DNA of 64,000 nt. It comes from Desulfovibrio sp. JY (lineage in GTDB: Bacteria; Desulfobacterota; Desulfovibrionia; Desulfovibrionales; Desulfovibrionaceae). The DNA lies in the NCBI GenBank assembly GCA_021730285.1, contig CP082962.1, positions 4,349,501-4,413,500 on the forward strand. Direction: 5' to 3'. The notes beneath the pieces are model-generated. The model saw nothing but the letters and a program-made list of their open reading frames with translations, had not been told where the DNA came from and searched no databases. The translations under genes and the position numbers were made by a program. This document shows, piece by piece, positions 9,228 to 16,672 of this stretch (its first letter is position 1; each line of letters begins with the position of its first letter).

Positions 9228-10004
9228 ATGCGCAAGCAGTTTGTCAAAACGGAGAACTATTCGCGCTTCACGGCCGGCATCGCCGCCGTGGAGCAGCGCG
9301 GCGCGGCCGAGGCCGGCATGATGCTGGTGCACGGCGCGCCGGGACTCGGCAAGTCCCATATCGTCGGGCATTGGGCGGCCGAGACCGGGGCCGTGTTCTT
9401 GCGGGCCAATGTGGATTGGACGCCCAAGTATTTCCTGGTGGAGCTGGCCAAGGCCATCAAGGTGGACCCTTCGGGCACGGCGCAGCAGCTTTTCGGCCGC
9501 CTGCTGGAGCGGGTGGTGGAGACGCAGCTGCCCATCGTCATCGACGAAGCCGAGTTCACGCTCCACAACAAGGCCGTGGTCCTGGAGAAAATCCGGGACC
9601 TATCCGACCGGGCCGAGGTGACGGTGGTGCTGATCGGCATGGACCGCATCCAGCAGCAAATCGGCAAATGCAAGCAGATTCACGGTCGCATCGCCCAGGT
9701 GTTGGAGTTTCAGCCCGCGAGCCTCGCCGACGTGGCCCATGCCTGCGAGCAGCTTTCCGAGGTGCGCATGGCCCCGGCGCTCATGGCCGAGGTGCACCGC
9801 ATTTCCGGCGGTCGCATGCGCGAGGCCTTAAACGTCATCGCGGCCGTCGAACGCCTGGCCAGACTCAACGGCCTGGACACGGTGGACGTGGCCGACCTGG
9901 AAGGCGCGCCACTGGCTTTCGACTGGCAAAGCCGCACGCCCAAGATGGTCCGCATCGGCGTCGCCGGTCCGAACCGCGCCACCCGCGCCGCCGGAGGCCG
10001 TTAG
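9228..10004 (+). CDS. Mu-type transposition target protein B (AAA ATPase)
   Basis: The 258-residue ATPase has Walker A GAPGLGKS at residues 36-43 and Walker B PIVIDEAEF. MuB-family proteins bind DNA in the ATP form, choose target sites and activate the transposase. The ATG at 9228 follows AGGGAGAAGG, and begins 17 bp after the transposase stop; the frame is open further upstream but that part lies inside the transposase gene. The C-terminal 60 residues are typical AAA lid sequence. Confidence 0.9.
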   Translation: MRKQFVKTENYSRFTAGIAAVEQRGAAEAGMMLVHGAPGLGKSHIVGHWAAETGAVFLRANVDWTPKYFLVELAKAIKVDPSGTAQQLFGRLLERVVETQLPIVIDEAEFTLHNKAVVLEKIRDLSDRAEVTVVLIGMDRIQQQIGKCKQIHGRIAQVLEFQPASLADVAHACEQLSEVRMAPALMAEVHRISGGRMREALNVIAAVERLARLNGLDTVDVADLEGAPLAFDWQSRTPKMVRIGVAGPNRATRAAGGR

Positions 10005-10583
10005 ATGGGCTGGTCAGGGCTGGCGATCCTTAACGCTTTGGCGGAAGGGCCGAAGCTGACGCGGCAGATCGCTGCCAGCCTCGGGAAAACCCGCGATGCC
10101 GCGCGGCTGTGCCTGGAAAGCCTATGTCGCAAGGGGCTTATCCTCTCCGCCGAAGGCGCGCACCAGATCACGGACAAGGGGCGGCAATTCCTGGCCGAGG
10201 GGCGCGAGATTACTTCCGGTCCCTGCGGCAATGCGGCCCCGAGCCGACGCGCGTTATCCCTGCGCCAAAAGGCCTGGCGCGCCATGAGCATACGCGACGG
10301 CTTTAGCCTCGACGACCTGCTCACCATGCTGTGCGACGGCAGCGAGAAGGAACCGGAGCGCAACCTGACGCGCTACCTCGCCGCGCTGGAGACGGCCGGC
10401 TATCTGCTGCCGCTTGCCCGTCGCGGCGAAGGCGGCGTCCAGCGCTGGCGGCTGCGCCGCGACCGCATCAGCGGCCCCGAAGCCCCGGCCTTCAACACCC
10501 AAACCCGACGCTTGACGGATTGCAACACCGGCCAGGTCTTCGAGCTTGGCCGCTCATCCCGGAGGGCCGCCCATGTCCGCTGA
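10005..10583 (+). CDS. Winged-helix DNA-binding protein of the early operon
   Basis: The 192-residue protein appears to carry two winged-helix units: residues 1-70 (LAILNALAEGPKLTRQIAAS ... GLILSAEGAHQITDKGRQFL) resemble MarR/ArsR-like domains, and residues 90-150 form a second one (ISIR-like SIRDGFSLDDLLTMLCDG). It begins directly after the MuB stop. It may regulate early transcription or take part in replication; no specific Mu homologue is recognised. Confidence 0.7.
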   Translation: MGWSGLAILNALAEGPKLTRQIAASLGKTRDAARLCLESLCRKGLILSAEGAHQITDKGRQFLAEGREITSGPCGNAAPSRRALSLRQKAWRAMSIRDGFSLDDLLTMLCDGSEKEPERNLTRYLAALETAGYLLPLARRGEGGVQRWRLRRDRISGPEAPAFNTQTRRLTDCNTGQVFELGRSSRRAAHVR

Positions 10584-10932
10584 CTGGCTGGCGCTGCTGG
10601 CCGCCGAAGCGGCGCGAACGTCCATTGCGGCCACTGGCCGGCGGCTGGGCTACTCGCGCACCTCCATCAGCCTGGCCCTGGCCGGCAAGTATCCGGGAGG
10701 CACGGACAAGCTGGCCGCCAAGGTCCTGGCCACTCTCGGACATCGGGTCTGTCCGCATCTCGGCCGGGAAGTGACGCCGGCCGAATGCGCGGACAACGGC
10801 GACAAAATGCCCACGTCCAGCCCGGCGGCCCTGCGCCTGTGGCGGGCCTGCCAGACCTGCCCGCACCGGACAGCCCCCCAAACCAACGCCAACGCCCGGC
10901 CCCGGGAGGCCGGAAAGGAGCAAACGGCATGA
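10573..10932 (+). CDS. Small HTH/Cys-rich early protein
   Basis: The product is 119 residues long. Residues 10-40 look like an HTH that recognises repeated units (SIAATGRRLGYSRTSISLAL), and the second half contains four cysteines plus histidines (VCPHLGREVTPAEC, then CQTCPHR), suggesting a zinc site. I start it at the ATG 10573 because GGAGGG lies 6 bp upstream; an earlier in-frame ATG at 10546 has no such site. It overlaps the previous gene by 11 bp and ends in ATGA with the next. Confidence 0.65.
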   Translation: MSADWLALLAAEAARTSIAATGRRLGYSRTSISLALAGKYPGGTDKLAAKVLATLGHRVCPHLGREVTPAECADNGDKMPTSSPAALRLWRACQTCPHRTAPQTNANARPREAGKEQTA

Positions 10933-11546
10933 TGACGGCTACGGCAATTCCCGACGGCTACATGGAAGACGCCAAGGGACGGCTTATTCCCACCGCTAAG
11001 GTCAAGGAAGTGGACAAGCTGCGCGACGAGCTGACGCGCAACATCGTGGCCACCGCCAAGGGCGTGCAGACGGCCATGCGCGATTTCCGCGCCAACACCC
11101 TGGGCGACATCCAGGCCTTCGCCGACCTCTCGGCCGAGAAGTACGGGGCCAGGCGCGGCGGCCTCAAGGGCAATCTTTCGCTTTTGAGCTTCGACGGCCG
11201 CTACAAGGTGCAGGTGCAGATCAGCGAACACCTGGCCTTTGACGAGCGCTTGCAGGCGGCCAAGGCGCTTATCGACGAGTGCCTGACCGAATGGACCCAG
11301 GGCAGCCCCGACGAGATCAAGGCCATCATCAACCAGGCCTTTGCCGTGGACAAGGAAGGCCGGGTCAACACCGGCGCGATCCTGGGCTTGCGGCGGCTCG
11401 ACATCCAGGACACGCGCTGGACCGGGGCCATGACGGCCATTGCCGACAGCTTGCAGGTGGTGGGCAGCAAGAAGCTCCTGCGCGTCTACGAACGCCAGGA
11501 CGACGGTGCCTACGCCCCCATCGCCCTGGACCTGGCGGCGCTGTGA
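10929..11546 (+). CDS. DUF3164 family phage protein
   Basis: The 205-residue protein matches the DUF3164 family found in the early region of Mu-like and other transposable phages (N-terminal IPDGYMEDAKGRLIPTAKVK followed by helical regions and a domain about residues 75-150). Its molecular role is unknown; its place between transposition genes and GemA suggests an early DNA-metabolism function. The ATG overlaps the preceding stop (ATGA). Confidence 0.75.
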   Translation: MMTATAIPDGYMEDAKGRLIPTAKVKEVDKLRDELTRNIVATAKGVQTAMRDFRANTLGDIQAFADLSAEKYGARRGGLKGNLSLLSFDGRYKVQVQISEHLAFDERLQAAKALIDECLTEWTQGSPDEIKAIINQAFAVDKEGRVNTGAILGLRRLDIQDTRWTGAMTAIADSLQVVGSKKLLRVYERQDDGAYAPIALDLAAL

Positions 11547-11758
11547 TGGACGCGCTGCCCAGGAATGAACCGGGGGCGGCCCCGCCGGTGGGCCGCCCGG
11601 TCCCCCTGCGGGTGCTGCGTAGCGCCGAAGCGCAAGCGCTGCGCTGGAAGAAACAGGCCGAAGCCCTGTCCCAGCTGCTGAACCAGGCCATCAAGGACGG
11701 GCAGCTGGGCGAGGCCTACACCCTCCAGGCCAAACGCATCATTGCGAGGACCGTTTAA
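11546..11758 (+). CDS. Small early phage protein of unknown function
   Basis: This 70-residue, largely helical basic protein starts in a TGATG overlap with the DUF3164 gene and is therefore probably translated in the same operon. The first 30 residues are Pro/Arg-rich, the rest form one amphipathic helix (EAQALRWKKQAEALSQLLNQ). No family is recognised. It is the last early gene before the antisense AT-rich insertion. Confidence 0.6.
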   Translation: MDALPRNEPGAAPPVGRPVPLRVLRSAEAQALRWKKQAEALSQLLNQAIKDGQLGEAYTLQAKRIIARTV

Positions 11759-11763
11759 GCGAA

Positions 11764-11782
11764 ACCGCCCCGCGTGGGCGGT
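11764..11782. terminator. GC hairpin after the early operon
   Basis: ACCGCCC (11764-11770) pairs with GGGCGGT (11776-11782) around a 5-base loop, six bases after the preceding stop. No T tract follows, so an intrinsic terminator is only a guess. It separates the early operon from the antisense membrane gene. Confidence 0.35.
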
Positions 11783-11822
11783 CGTCCGGGCGTGGCGGCC
11801 CTGGCCTGACGAGCAGCCAATA

Positions 11823-12482
11823 TCAAAGAAAAAATATTAAGAAACTCTTTGACATGAGAACATACGAGATCATTCCCCAAATATATATACCAATATAGCC
11901 GTAAAAAAAGACAGACATAATTCCCGACATACTCGTTGGTGCTGAATAATAGATATATAGTGTTGTACCAACTATCACGATATACTCGGTAAAGAAAAAA
12001 ATAAATCTAACCATTGAAGGATAGCTCTTTCCTTTTGTTCTCGCATAGCTAAACAAGAATGAAAAATTAATATTGCTGATTAAATACCTATGAAACCCAT
12101 TTTGATACAATATTGGATCTAGAACTTTGCTTATATTATCATATAGGTATAAGTTTTTAGCACAAAAATAAATATTCTTTTTGTAGATACTTTCTACAAA
12201 AAATGTAACTATTGGAAAAATAATTATGACAATATCATTATTTTTTATACTTAAAACTGTCACGGAATTAATTTCTATAGCACCGCAAACAAGCAGTGAA
12301 TACGAAAGCATCAAAATAAGACGAAATATAAATAATTTTTCTATTTTTGTGGAGGTGGTATTAATTTGGTCAACAAGTCCAGCATAGTATTTATCAAGTA
12401 AGTTTTTATTGTTTAAACTGTTGACAACATCTTTGATGCGATCTTCTAGCCGCATGCTTTTTTGTGCATATGTGAAATCCAT
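11823..12482 (-). CDS. AT-rich four-helix membrane protein, antisense accessory gene
   Basis: The 219-residue product has a soluble helical N-terminus of about 50 residues and four hydrophobic segments (about 51-71, 84-100, 159-180 and 189-219). Base composition is strikingly AT-rich compared with the GC-rich phage genes on both sides, and it is the only gene in the early region read leftward. Such lysogenically expressed membrane proteins in temperate phages often block superinfection or act in defence, but nothing in the sequence proves this here. No known family is recognised. Confidence 0.7.
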   Translation of the reverse strand: MDFTYAQKSMRLEDRIKDVVNSLNNKNLLDKYYAGLVDQINTTSTKIEKLFIFRLILMLSYSLLVCGAIEINSVTVLSIKNNDIVIIIFPIVTFFVESIYKKNIYFCAKNLYLYDNISKVLDPILYQNGFHRYLISNINFSFLFSYARTKGKSYPSMVRFIFFFTEYIVIVGTTLYIYYSAPTSMSGIMSVFFYGYIGIYIWGMISYVLMSKSFLIFFL

Positions 12483-12549
12483 TTTATACTTTTCCTACAT
12501 GGTGCTTTGTTAAGATGAAATACAACTACAACTACAGGATAAAATCACA

Positions 12550-12975
12550 ATGCTAAATTATAACTCCCACAAGTTGCGCAGGTCAATGCTGGCCAAAATC
12601 CATATCGCCAAGAAAGACTTGGGATTGGATGACGCCAGCTATCGCGCCGTCCTGGAACGGCTGACCGACCACGAAAGCGCCGGCGACTGCACCGTGCCGC
12701 AGCTGGTGCGGGTGGTCGCCTACCTGCGTACCCTCGGCTGGCAGGAGCCGGCCAAGAAGCCCTCGCGCCGCAAGCCGGCCGTCCCCGGCGCGGCCGGGTA
12801 TATCGACAAGATGGAAGCCTTGTTGGCCGAGGCCAAGCGGCCCTGGAGCTATGCCGGGGGCATCGCCAAGCGCATGTTCGGCGTGGAAAAGCTGGAATGG
12901 CTTACGCCCGAGCAGGCGCGCGGCGTGCTGGCGGCGCTTTCCCGCGACGCCAAGCGCCATGGGAGGCCGGCATGA
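12550..12975 (+). CDS. GemA-like protein (Mu gp16, DUF1018)
   Basis: The 141-residue protein carries the N-terminal family signature LAKIHIAKKDLGLDDASYRA and the C-terminal block EKLEWLTPEQARGVLAAL of GemA/gp16, a Mu early protein reported to affect host gene expression and DNA supercoiling. Start at ATG 12550 (AGGA upstream) gives a 12-residue leader before the usual beginning; ATG 12586 is an alternative. Its end overlaps the next gene. Confidence 0.85.
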   Translation: MLNYNSHKLRRSMLAKIHIAKKDLGLDDASYRAVLERLTDHESAGDCTVPQLVRVVAYLRTLGWQEPAKKPSRRKPAVPGAAGYIDKMEALLAEAKRPWSYAGGIAKRMFGVEKLEWLTPEQARGVLAALSRDAKRHGRPA

Positions 12976-13394
12976 GCGAGCGGCACAACCTTCCGGCGTC
13001 CGTGCAGGAGCTTGTGGACCTCATCGGCCTGCCAAAGGCCATGAAGCTGGTGCGGTCCCTGGGCGGCACCACCTTCCCCGTGCCCAAACGGCAAACCAAG
13101 CTGGGCGAGCTGCGCTACAACATGCTGGCCGACGTGGTGGGCGTGGACGCGGCGGATGCGCTGGTGCGGCATTTCGGCGGCGACGAGCTGTACGTGCCAC
13201 GGTGCGCGGCGGCCTTGCAGGCGGCGCGTGATGCCGAGATCAATGAATATTTCGTGGCCGAGACCAGCAAGGGCCGGTCGTCGGCCGAGGTTGTTTTCCA
13301 TTTGGCCAGACGGTATAAACTTTCCGATAGGCGTATTTGGCTCATTCTCAAGACCGTTCCGGTCAAGCCAGATGACCAATTCCGGTTAGTTTAA
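12972..13394 (+). CDS. Mor/C-type middle-late transcription activator
   Basis: The 140-residue protein belongs to the Mor transcription activator family: an N-terminal dimerisation part (VQELVDLIGLPKAMKLVRSL) and a C-terminal HTH (about residues 100-135, SSAEVVFHLARRYKLSDRRI). Mu Mor and C bind dyad-symmetric sites and recruit RNA polymerase to middle and late promoters. As the only such gene in the prophage it is the best candidate to act on the three repeated promoter elements at 13929, 23800 and 36358. The ATG overlaps the gemA stop (ATGAG). Confidence 0.82.
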   Translation: MSERHNLPASVQELVDLIGLPKAMKLVRSLGGTTFPVPKRQTKLGELRYNMLADVVGVDAADALVRHFGGDELYVPRCAAALQAARDAEINEYFVAETSKGRSSAEVVFHLARRYKLSDRRIWLILKTVPVKPDDQFRLV

Positions 13395-13406
13395 CGGAGG
13401 AGAAGC

Positions 13407-13922
13407 ATGAAACGGGTGATGGTGTTGGCGGTTGCATGGTTGCTTTTAACCGGCTCAGCTTGGGCTGCGTCCAAAAAAGCCTTCGACATCAATCCGGTGG
13501 GCTGTGTTGATGGTTTTGCCACGTCAGCCGAAAAGGTCGGTGCAATCAATCCCGAATCATGGCAGTTGGGTATAAAGGGAAAGACGCCTATGTTGGGCGG
13601 TCAAAGCGGCAAATCTATCGTGACCTTTGTCCTGGATAGAAAATCCGCTAAACCAACCGGCATTATCGTTGCGGCTTCTCATGTCGCAGGCGCAAACAAG
13701 GACACCATGGCCCAAGCATCCAGTATCATGGCCATGCATGCCGTGGTTGATATGACAGCCTCACTTTCTTTGAAGCAACGGACTAAGCTTGTAACAGAAT
13801 TGGTCGACACGGCAAGTCAAGGGAAAGAAGCGCAATATAAAGTTGGTTCTATTGCTTACACATTGAGCTTGGTTGATGACACCCTTATGTTTATGGCCAC
13901 ACCTGCTGAAAACTTAAAATAA
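13407..13922 (+). CDS. Secreted protein of unknown function, probable prophage cargo
   Basis: The 171-residue product begins with a clear Sec signal peptide (MKRVMVLAVAWLLLTGSAWA, cleavage after AWA at about residue 20). The mature part has no recognised family. A strong GGAGGAG precedes the ATG. It lies between the Mor-type activator and the first late-promoter element, a position that no Mu core gene occupies, and its codon use is less GC-extreme than that of the phage genes around it. Probably a periplasmic lysogenic-conversion protein. Confidence 0.65.
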   Translation: MKRVMVLAVAWLLLTGSAWAASKKAFDINPVGCVDGFATSAEKVGAINPESWQLGIKGKTPMLGGQSGKSIVTFVLDRKSAKPTGIIVAASHVAGANKDTMAQASSIMAMHAVVDMTASLSLKQRTKLVTELVDTASQGKEAQYKVGSIAYTLSLVDDTLMFMATPAENLK

Positions 13923-13928
13923 TATCGT

Positions 13929-13980
13929 CTGAATCCCTTCACCTATCACCGCCCCTGGTGCGCCGCCTAGCATAGGCGGC
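13929..13980 (+). promoter_or_regulatory. Late promoter element, copy 1 (lysis module)
   Basis: CTGAATCCCTTCACCTATC (13929-13947) is followed after 14 bp by the inverted repeat GCCGCCTA-gca-TAGGCGGC (13962-13980). Two near-identical copies precede the protease/head and the baseplate modules. This position is equivalent to Mu Plys. A role as activator-dependent late promoter is inferred from repetition, spacing and location. Confidence 0.65.
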
Positions 13981-14032
13981 GTCCGGGGGCGGTTCCATTT
14001 CCGCCTCCCAACCGCAATGCAAGGAGGCGTCC

Positions 14033-14383
14033 ATGTTCCACAAATTCCATTCCCCGCGTCTGCTCGCCTGTTCCGTGGCGGCCGCGTTGCTGGTGGCGGC
14101 GCTGGCCGTTGTGTCGCCGGTGCAGCTGCCGGTCATGCTCTACAAGCTCACCCTGGTCTTGCTCGCCGGCTATGTGGGCTACTGGCTCGACCGCTGGCTG
14201 TTCCCCTACGCCAGACCCGACGGATACCTGGCCCGCGAATGGCGCGCCCACGACACCGCTTTCCCCGACGACGAAGCCGATTACGCCGTGGTGCCGGGCT
14301 ACGCATCCATCTTCGCCGCCGCGCTGCTGCGCCGCGCCTTGATCGTGCTCGGCGTCATGCTGGCCGTGTGCCTGGGGCTGTAG
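14033..14383 (+). CDS. Putative holin (2-3 membrane segments)
   Basis: The 116-residue protein has hydrophobic helices at about residues 10-28, 32-50 and 92-114, with a polar loop YLAREWRAHDTAFPDDEADY between them, typical of the putative 2/3-TM holins of Mu-like phages. It opens the inner membrane at the end of infection. First gene of the lysis operon behind late promoter copy 1, with GGAGG upstream. Confidence 0.78.
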   Translation: MFHKFHSPRLLACSVAAALLVAALAVVSPVQLPVMLYKLTLVLLAGYVGYWLDRWLFPYARPDGYLAREWRAHDTAFPDDEADYAVVPGYASIFAAALLRRALIVLGVMLAVCLGL

Positions 14384-14385
14384 CC

Positions 14386-15126
14386 ATGCGCCGGTTCCTG
14401 GCCGACGTGCTCGGCCGCATCCCCGACGCCTGGCTCGCCCGGGCGGAAGCGGCCTCGGGCTTTGTCTGCAAACACTTTTTCACGGGCTTTCTGTGGGGCG
14501 CGGGCTTCGCCGCCGGGGCGTTGGCCGTGCTCCTGTTCACCCTTGTGGCGGCCCGGGCCGAGACCATCCCGGCCAATGCCCTGCGCCACCGGGCCGAGCT
14601 GACCCGGTGCGGCCGCTACGCCTTCGGCCTGGAAGCGCCGGTCGCGACGCTCGCCGCGCAGGTGCACCAGGAAAGCCGCTGGCGGGAAAACGCCGTCTCC
14701 CCGGTGGGGGCGCGTGGCCTGGCGCAGTTCATGCCGTCCACGTCCAAGTGGATCGCCGGACTTGTGCCCGAGCTGGCCGCCAATGATCCCTTCAACCCCG
14801 GCTGGGCGCTTCGCGCCCTGGCCACCTACGACAAGTGGCTGTGGGACCGGGTGACGGCCCGGGACGGCTGCCAGCGCATGGGCATGGCCCTTTCCGGCTA
14901 CAACGGCGGCCTGGGCTGGGTGCGGCGCGACAAGGCGCTTGCCGGGCGAAACGGTGCGGACGGGCTCGTCTGGTTCGGGCAGGTGGAGCGCTACAACGCT
15001 GGCCGCAATGCCGCCGCCTGGAAAGAAAACCGGGGCTATCCCCGCCGCATCCTGGGGACGCTCGAACCGCTCTATATCCGGGCCGGCTGGGGCCAGGGGG
15101 TGTGCCATGTCACTGCTGCTCAATAA
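14386..15126 (+). CDS. Phage endolysin, lytic transglycosylase (SLT fold), membrane-anchored
   Basis: The 246-residue protein has a hydrophobic segment at about residues 35-56, possibly a signal-anchor, followed by an SLT-type lysozyme-like domain: the catalytic Glu lies in VHQESRW, followed by GLAQFMPSTSKW and ALSGYNGG. It cleaves peptidoglycan. It starts 2 bp after the holin stop and its end overlaps Rz. A membrane-anchored endolysin next to a holin suggests a pinholin/SAR-type release, which is not proved. Confidence 0.83.
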   Translation: MRRFLADVLGRIPDAWLARAEAASGFVCKHFFTGFLWGAGFAAGALAVLLFTLVAARAETIPANALRHRAELTRCGRYAFGLEAPVATLAAQVHQESRWRENAVSPVGARGLAQFMPSTSKWIAGLVPELAANDPFNPGWALRALATYDKWLWDRVTARDGCQRMGMALSGYNGGLGWVRRDKALAGRNGADGLVWFGQVERYNAGRNAAAWKENRGYPRRILGTLEPLYIRAGWGQGVCHVTAAQ

Positions 15127-15718
15127 GTGGGTGCTGGGGGCCGTGGCCGGGGTGCTCGCCTGCATCCTGGCCTTTGGGGCCGGCTACCGCACCGGCTTCG
15201 GCCGGGCCGACGCCGCGCGCCGGGCCGAGGTGGCGGAGCTTTCCGCCCGGGCCGAGACCTGGAAGGCCGAGCAGGCCCAAGCCTGGGCCGAGGCGGAACG
15301 CAAGGCCCGCCAGGAGCTGGAAGCGGCCCAAAGCCGGGCCAACGCCCTTGCCGCGAGGCTGGACCGGAGCAAGCGCCAAAGCGCGGCCAAGATCAGAAGC
15401 ATCACAAGGAGAATCCCCCATGCGACTGCCGGCCTTGATTGTGTTTTCGGCCCTGAGTTTGTGCGCCTGTACAACGAGGCCATCGGTGCCGCCGCCCCTG
15501 GTCCCGGTGACGGTGCCGTGCCCCAAGCCGCAGGTCCCGCCCCAGTTGCTGGAGCGCCCGACGCCGCCCCGGCCGCTCACCCCGGATTACGACCGCGCCG
15601 CGCCGTGACCCCGGCCGACATCCTGGCCCACATCCGCGACTATGGCGCACGCTCGCAAGCCATGGAAGCGCAGCTTGACGCCCTGATCGACCTGGCCACG
15701 GACGGCGGGAATCGCTGA
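15107..15718 (+). CDS. Rz-like inner-membrane i-spanin
   Basis: The 203-residue protein has one N-terminal membrane segment (about residues 6-26) and an Ala/Glu-rich coiled coil (about 30-100) in the periplasm, as in i-spanins that fuse inner and outer membranes with Rz1. It overlaps the endolysin end by 20 bp. The Rz1 gene is nested in another frame in its second half. Confidence 0.75.
   Translation: MSLLLNKWVLGAVAGVLACILAFGAGYRTGFGRADAARRAEVAELSARAETWKAEQAQAWAEAERKARQELEAAQSRANALAARLDRSKRQSAAKIRSITRRIPHATAGLDCVFGPEFVRLYNEAIGAAAPGPGDGAVPQAAGPAPVAGAPDAAPAAHPGLRPRRAVTPADILAHIRDYGARSQAMEAQLDALIDLATDGGNR
15420..15608 (+). CDS. Rz1-like outer-membrane lipoprotein (o-spanin), nested in Rz
   Basis: Only 62 residues, encoded entirely inside the Rz gene in the +1 frame. 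It has a lipoprotein signal (MRLPALIVFSALSLCAC, lipid-modified Cys about residue 17) and a Pro-rich mature part (PPLVPVTVPCPKPQVPPQ), the hallmark of Rz1 proteins. AAGGAG lies 9 bp before the ATG. It would pair with the i-spanin for the last step of lysis. Confidence 0.82.
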   Translation: MRLPALIVFSALSLCACTTRPSVPPPLVPVTVPCPKPQVPPQLLERPTPPRPLTPDYDRAAP

Positions 15719-15978
15719 TGGACGCCGCCGTGTGGGTGCCCATGGCCGTCAACGTGCTGCTGGGCCTGATCGCCTTTTTCGGCGGCCTGTGGGTCAAGCA
15801 CTTGCAGGATGCGCTCAAGCGCCACGAGGCCGACGTGGCGGCCTTGCGGGAAAAGGTGGCGGACGGCTGCGTGCGCCGCGACGATTATATCCTGATGCGG
15901 TCGGAAATGCTGGAACGCCTGGCCGTTATCGAAAGCAAGCTGGATCGTCTCATCGAGAGGCCGGGAGGAAAAGCATGA
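15718..15978 (+). CDS. Small membrane protein with coiled coil, lysis cassette
   Basis: The 86-residue product has one hydrophobic helix (about residues 5-25) followed by a charged coiled coil (LKRHEADVAALREKVADG). This is the layout of haemolysin-XhlA-like and other accessory phage lysis proteins. Its ATG overlaps the Rz stop (TGATG). Confidence 0.6.
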   Translation: MDAAVWVPMAVNVLLGLIAFFGGLWVKHLQDALKRHEADVAALREKVADGCVRRDDYILMRSEMLERLAVIESKLDRLIERPGGKA

Positions 15979-16169
15979 CACAGGAACGGGAAAGCGAATC
16001 CGCCGAGCTGGCGCTCCTGCGTCGCATCGACGGCAAGGTGGACTGTCTGACGACGCGCCTGGACGCCGTGGACAAGAGAGCGGCCGTCGCCGGGGCCGTG
16101 TCCGGCTCCGTGGCCGGCGGCGTGGTGGCGGTCGCCATCAACTATATCCGGGTCAAGATGGGCTGGTAG
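15975..16169 (+). CDS. XhlA-like small membrane-associated protein
   Basis: The 64-residue protein has an N-terminal coiled coil (ELALLRRIDGKVDCLTTRLD) and a C-terminal hydrophobic helix (AGAVSGSVAGGVVAVAINYI), the reverse topology of the preceding protein. The two probably act together in the lysis cassette. It overlaps the preceding gene by 4 bp and lies 2 bp before the small terminase. Confidence 0.6.
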   Translation: MTQERESESAELALLRRIDGKVDCLTTRLDAVDKRAAVAGAVSGSVAGGVVAVAINYIRVKMGW

Positions 16170-16171
16170 CC

Positions 16172-16669
16172 ATGGCCCACGGCAAGGACAAGGTCGCGGC
16201 CGTGCGGGCGGCCTACGTGCATGAGCGGCTGCCCCTGGAGATGGCGGCGGCCAAAGCCGGCGTGTCCACGGCCACGGCCGGCCGCTGGAAGCGCGCGGCG
16301 CGCGAGGCCGGCGAGGATTGGGACAAGCTGCGGGCCGCCTGCCTGCTCGCCGGCGACGGCGTGGAGGCGGTGGCCCGGCAGATGCTGGCCGACTACGTGG
16401 TGCAGCACAAAGCCATGATGGACGCCATCGCCACGGGCGACATGCCGGCGGCGGCCAAGGTCGATATGCTGGCCAGCCTGGCCGACAGCTTCAACAAGAC
16501 CATCGCCGCCAGCAAGCGCGTGCTGCCCGAGACGTCCGAGCTGGCCACGGCGCTGGCCGTTCTGGACAAACTCGGCAACTTCATCCGCGACCGCTACCCG
16601 CAGCACGGACCGGCGTTCCTGGAGATTCTGGAACCGTTCGGGGCGGAGATTGCCAAGGCCTTCGGTTAG
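16172..16669 (+). CDS. Small terminase subunit (Mu gp27-like, DUF1804)
   Basis: The 165-residue protein has an N-terminal HTH (LEMAAAKAGVSTATAGRWKR) and a helical body, matching the DUF1804 family that supplies the DNA-recognition subunit of the packaging motor in Mu-like phages. It precedes the large subunit by 3 bp. Confidence 0.85.
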   Translation: MAHGKDKVAAVRAAYVHERLPLEMAAAKAGVSTATAGRWKRAAREAGEDWDKLRAACLLAGDGVEAVARQMLADYVVQHKAMMDAIATGDMPAAAKVDMLASLADSFNKTIAASKRVLPETSELATALAVLDKLGNFIRDRYPQHGPAFLEILEPFGAEIAKAFG

Positions 16670-16672
16670 CCC

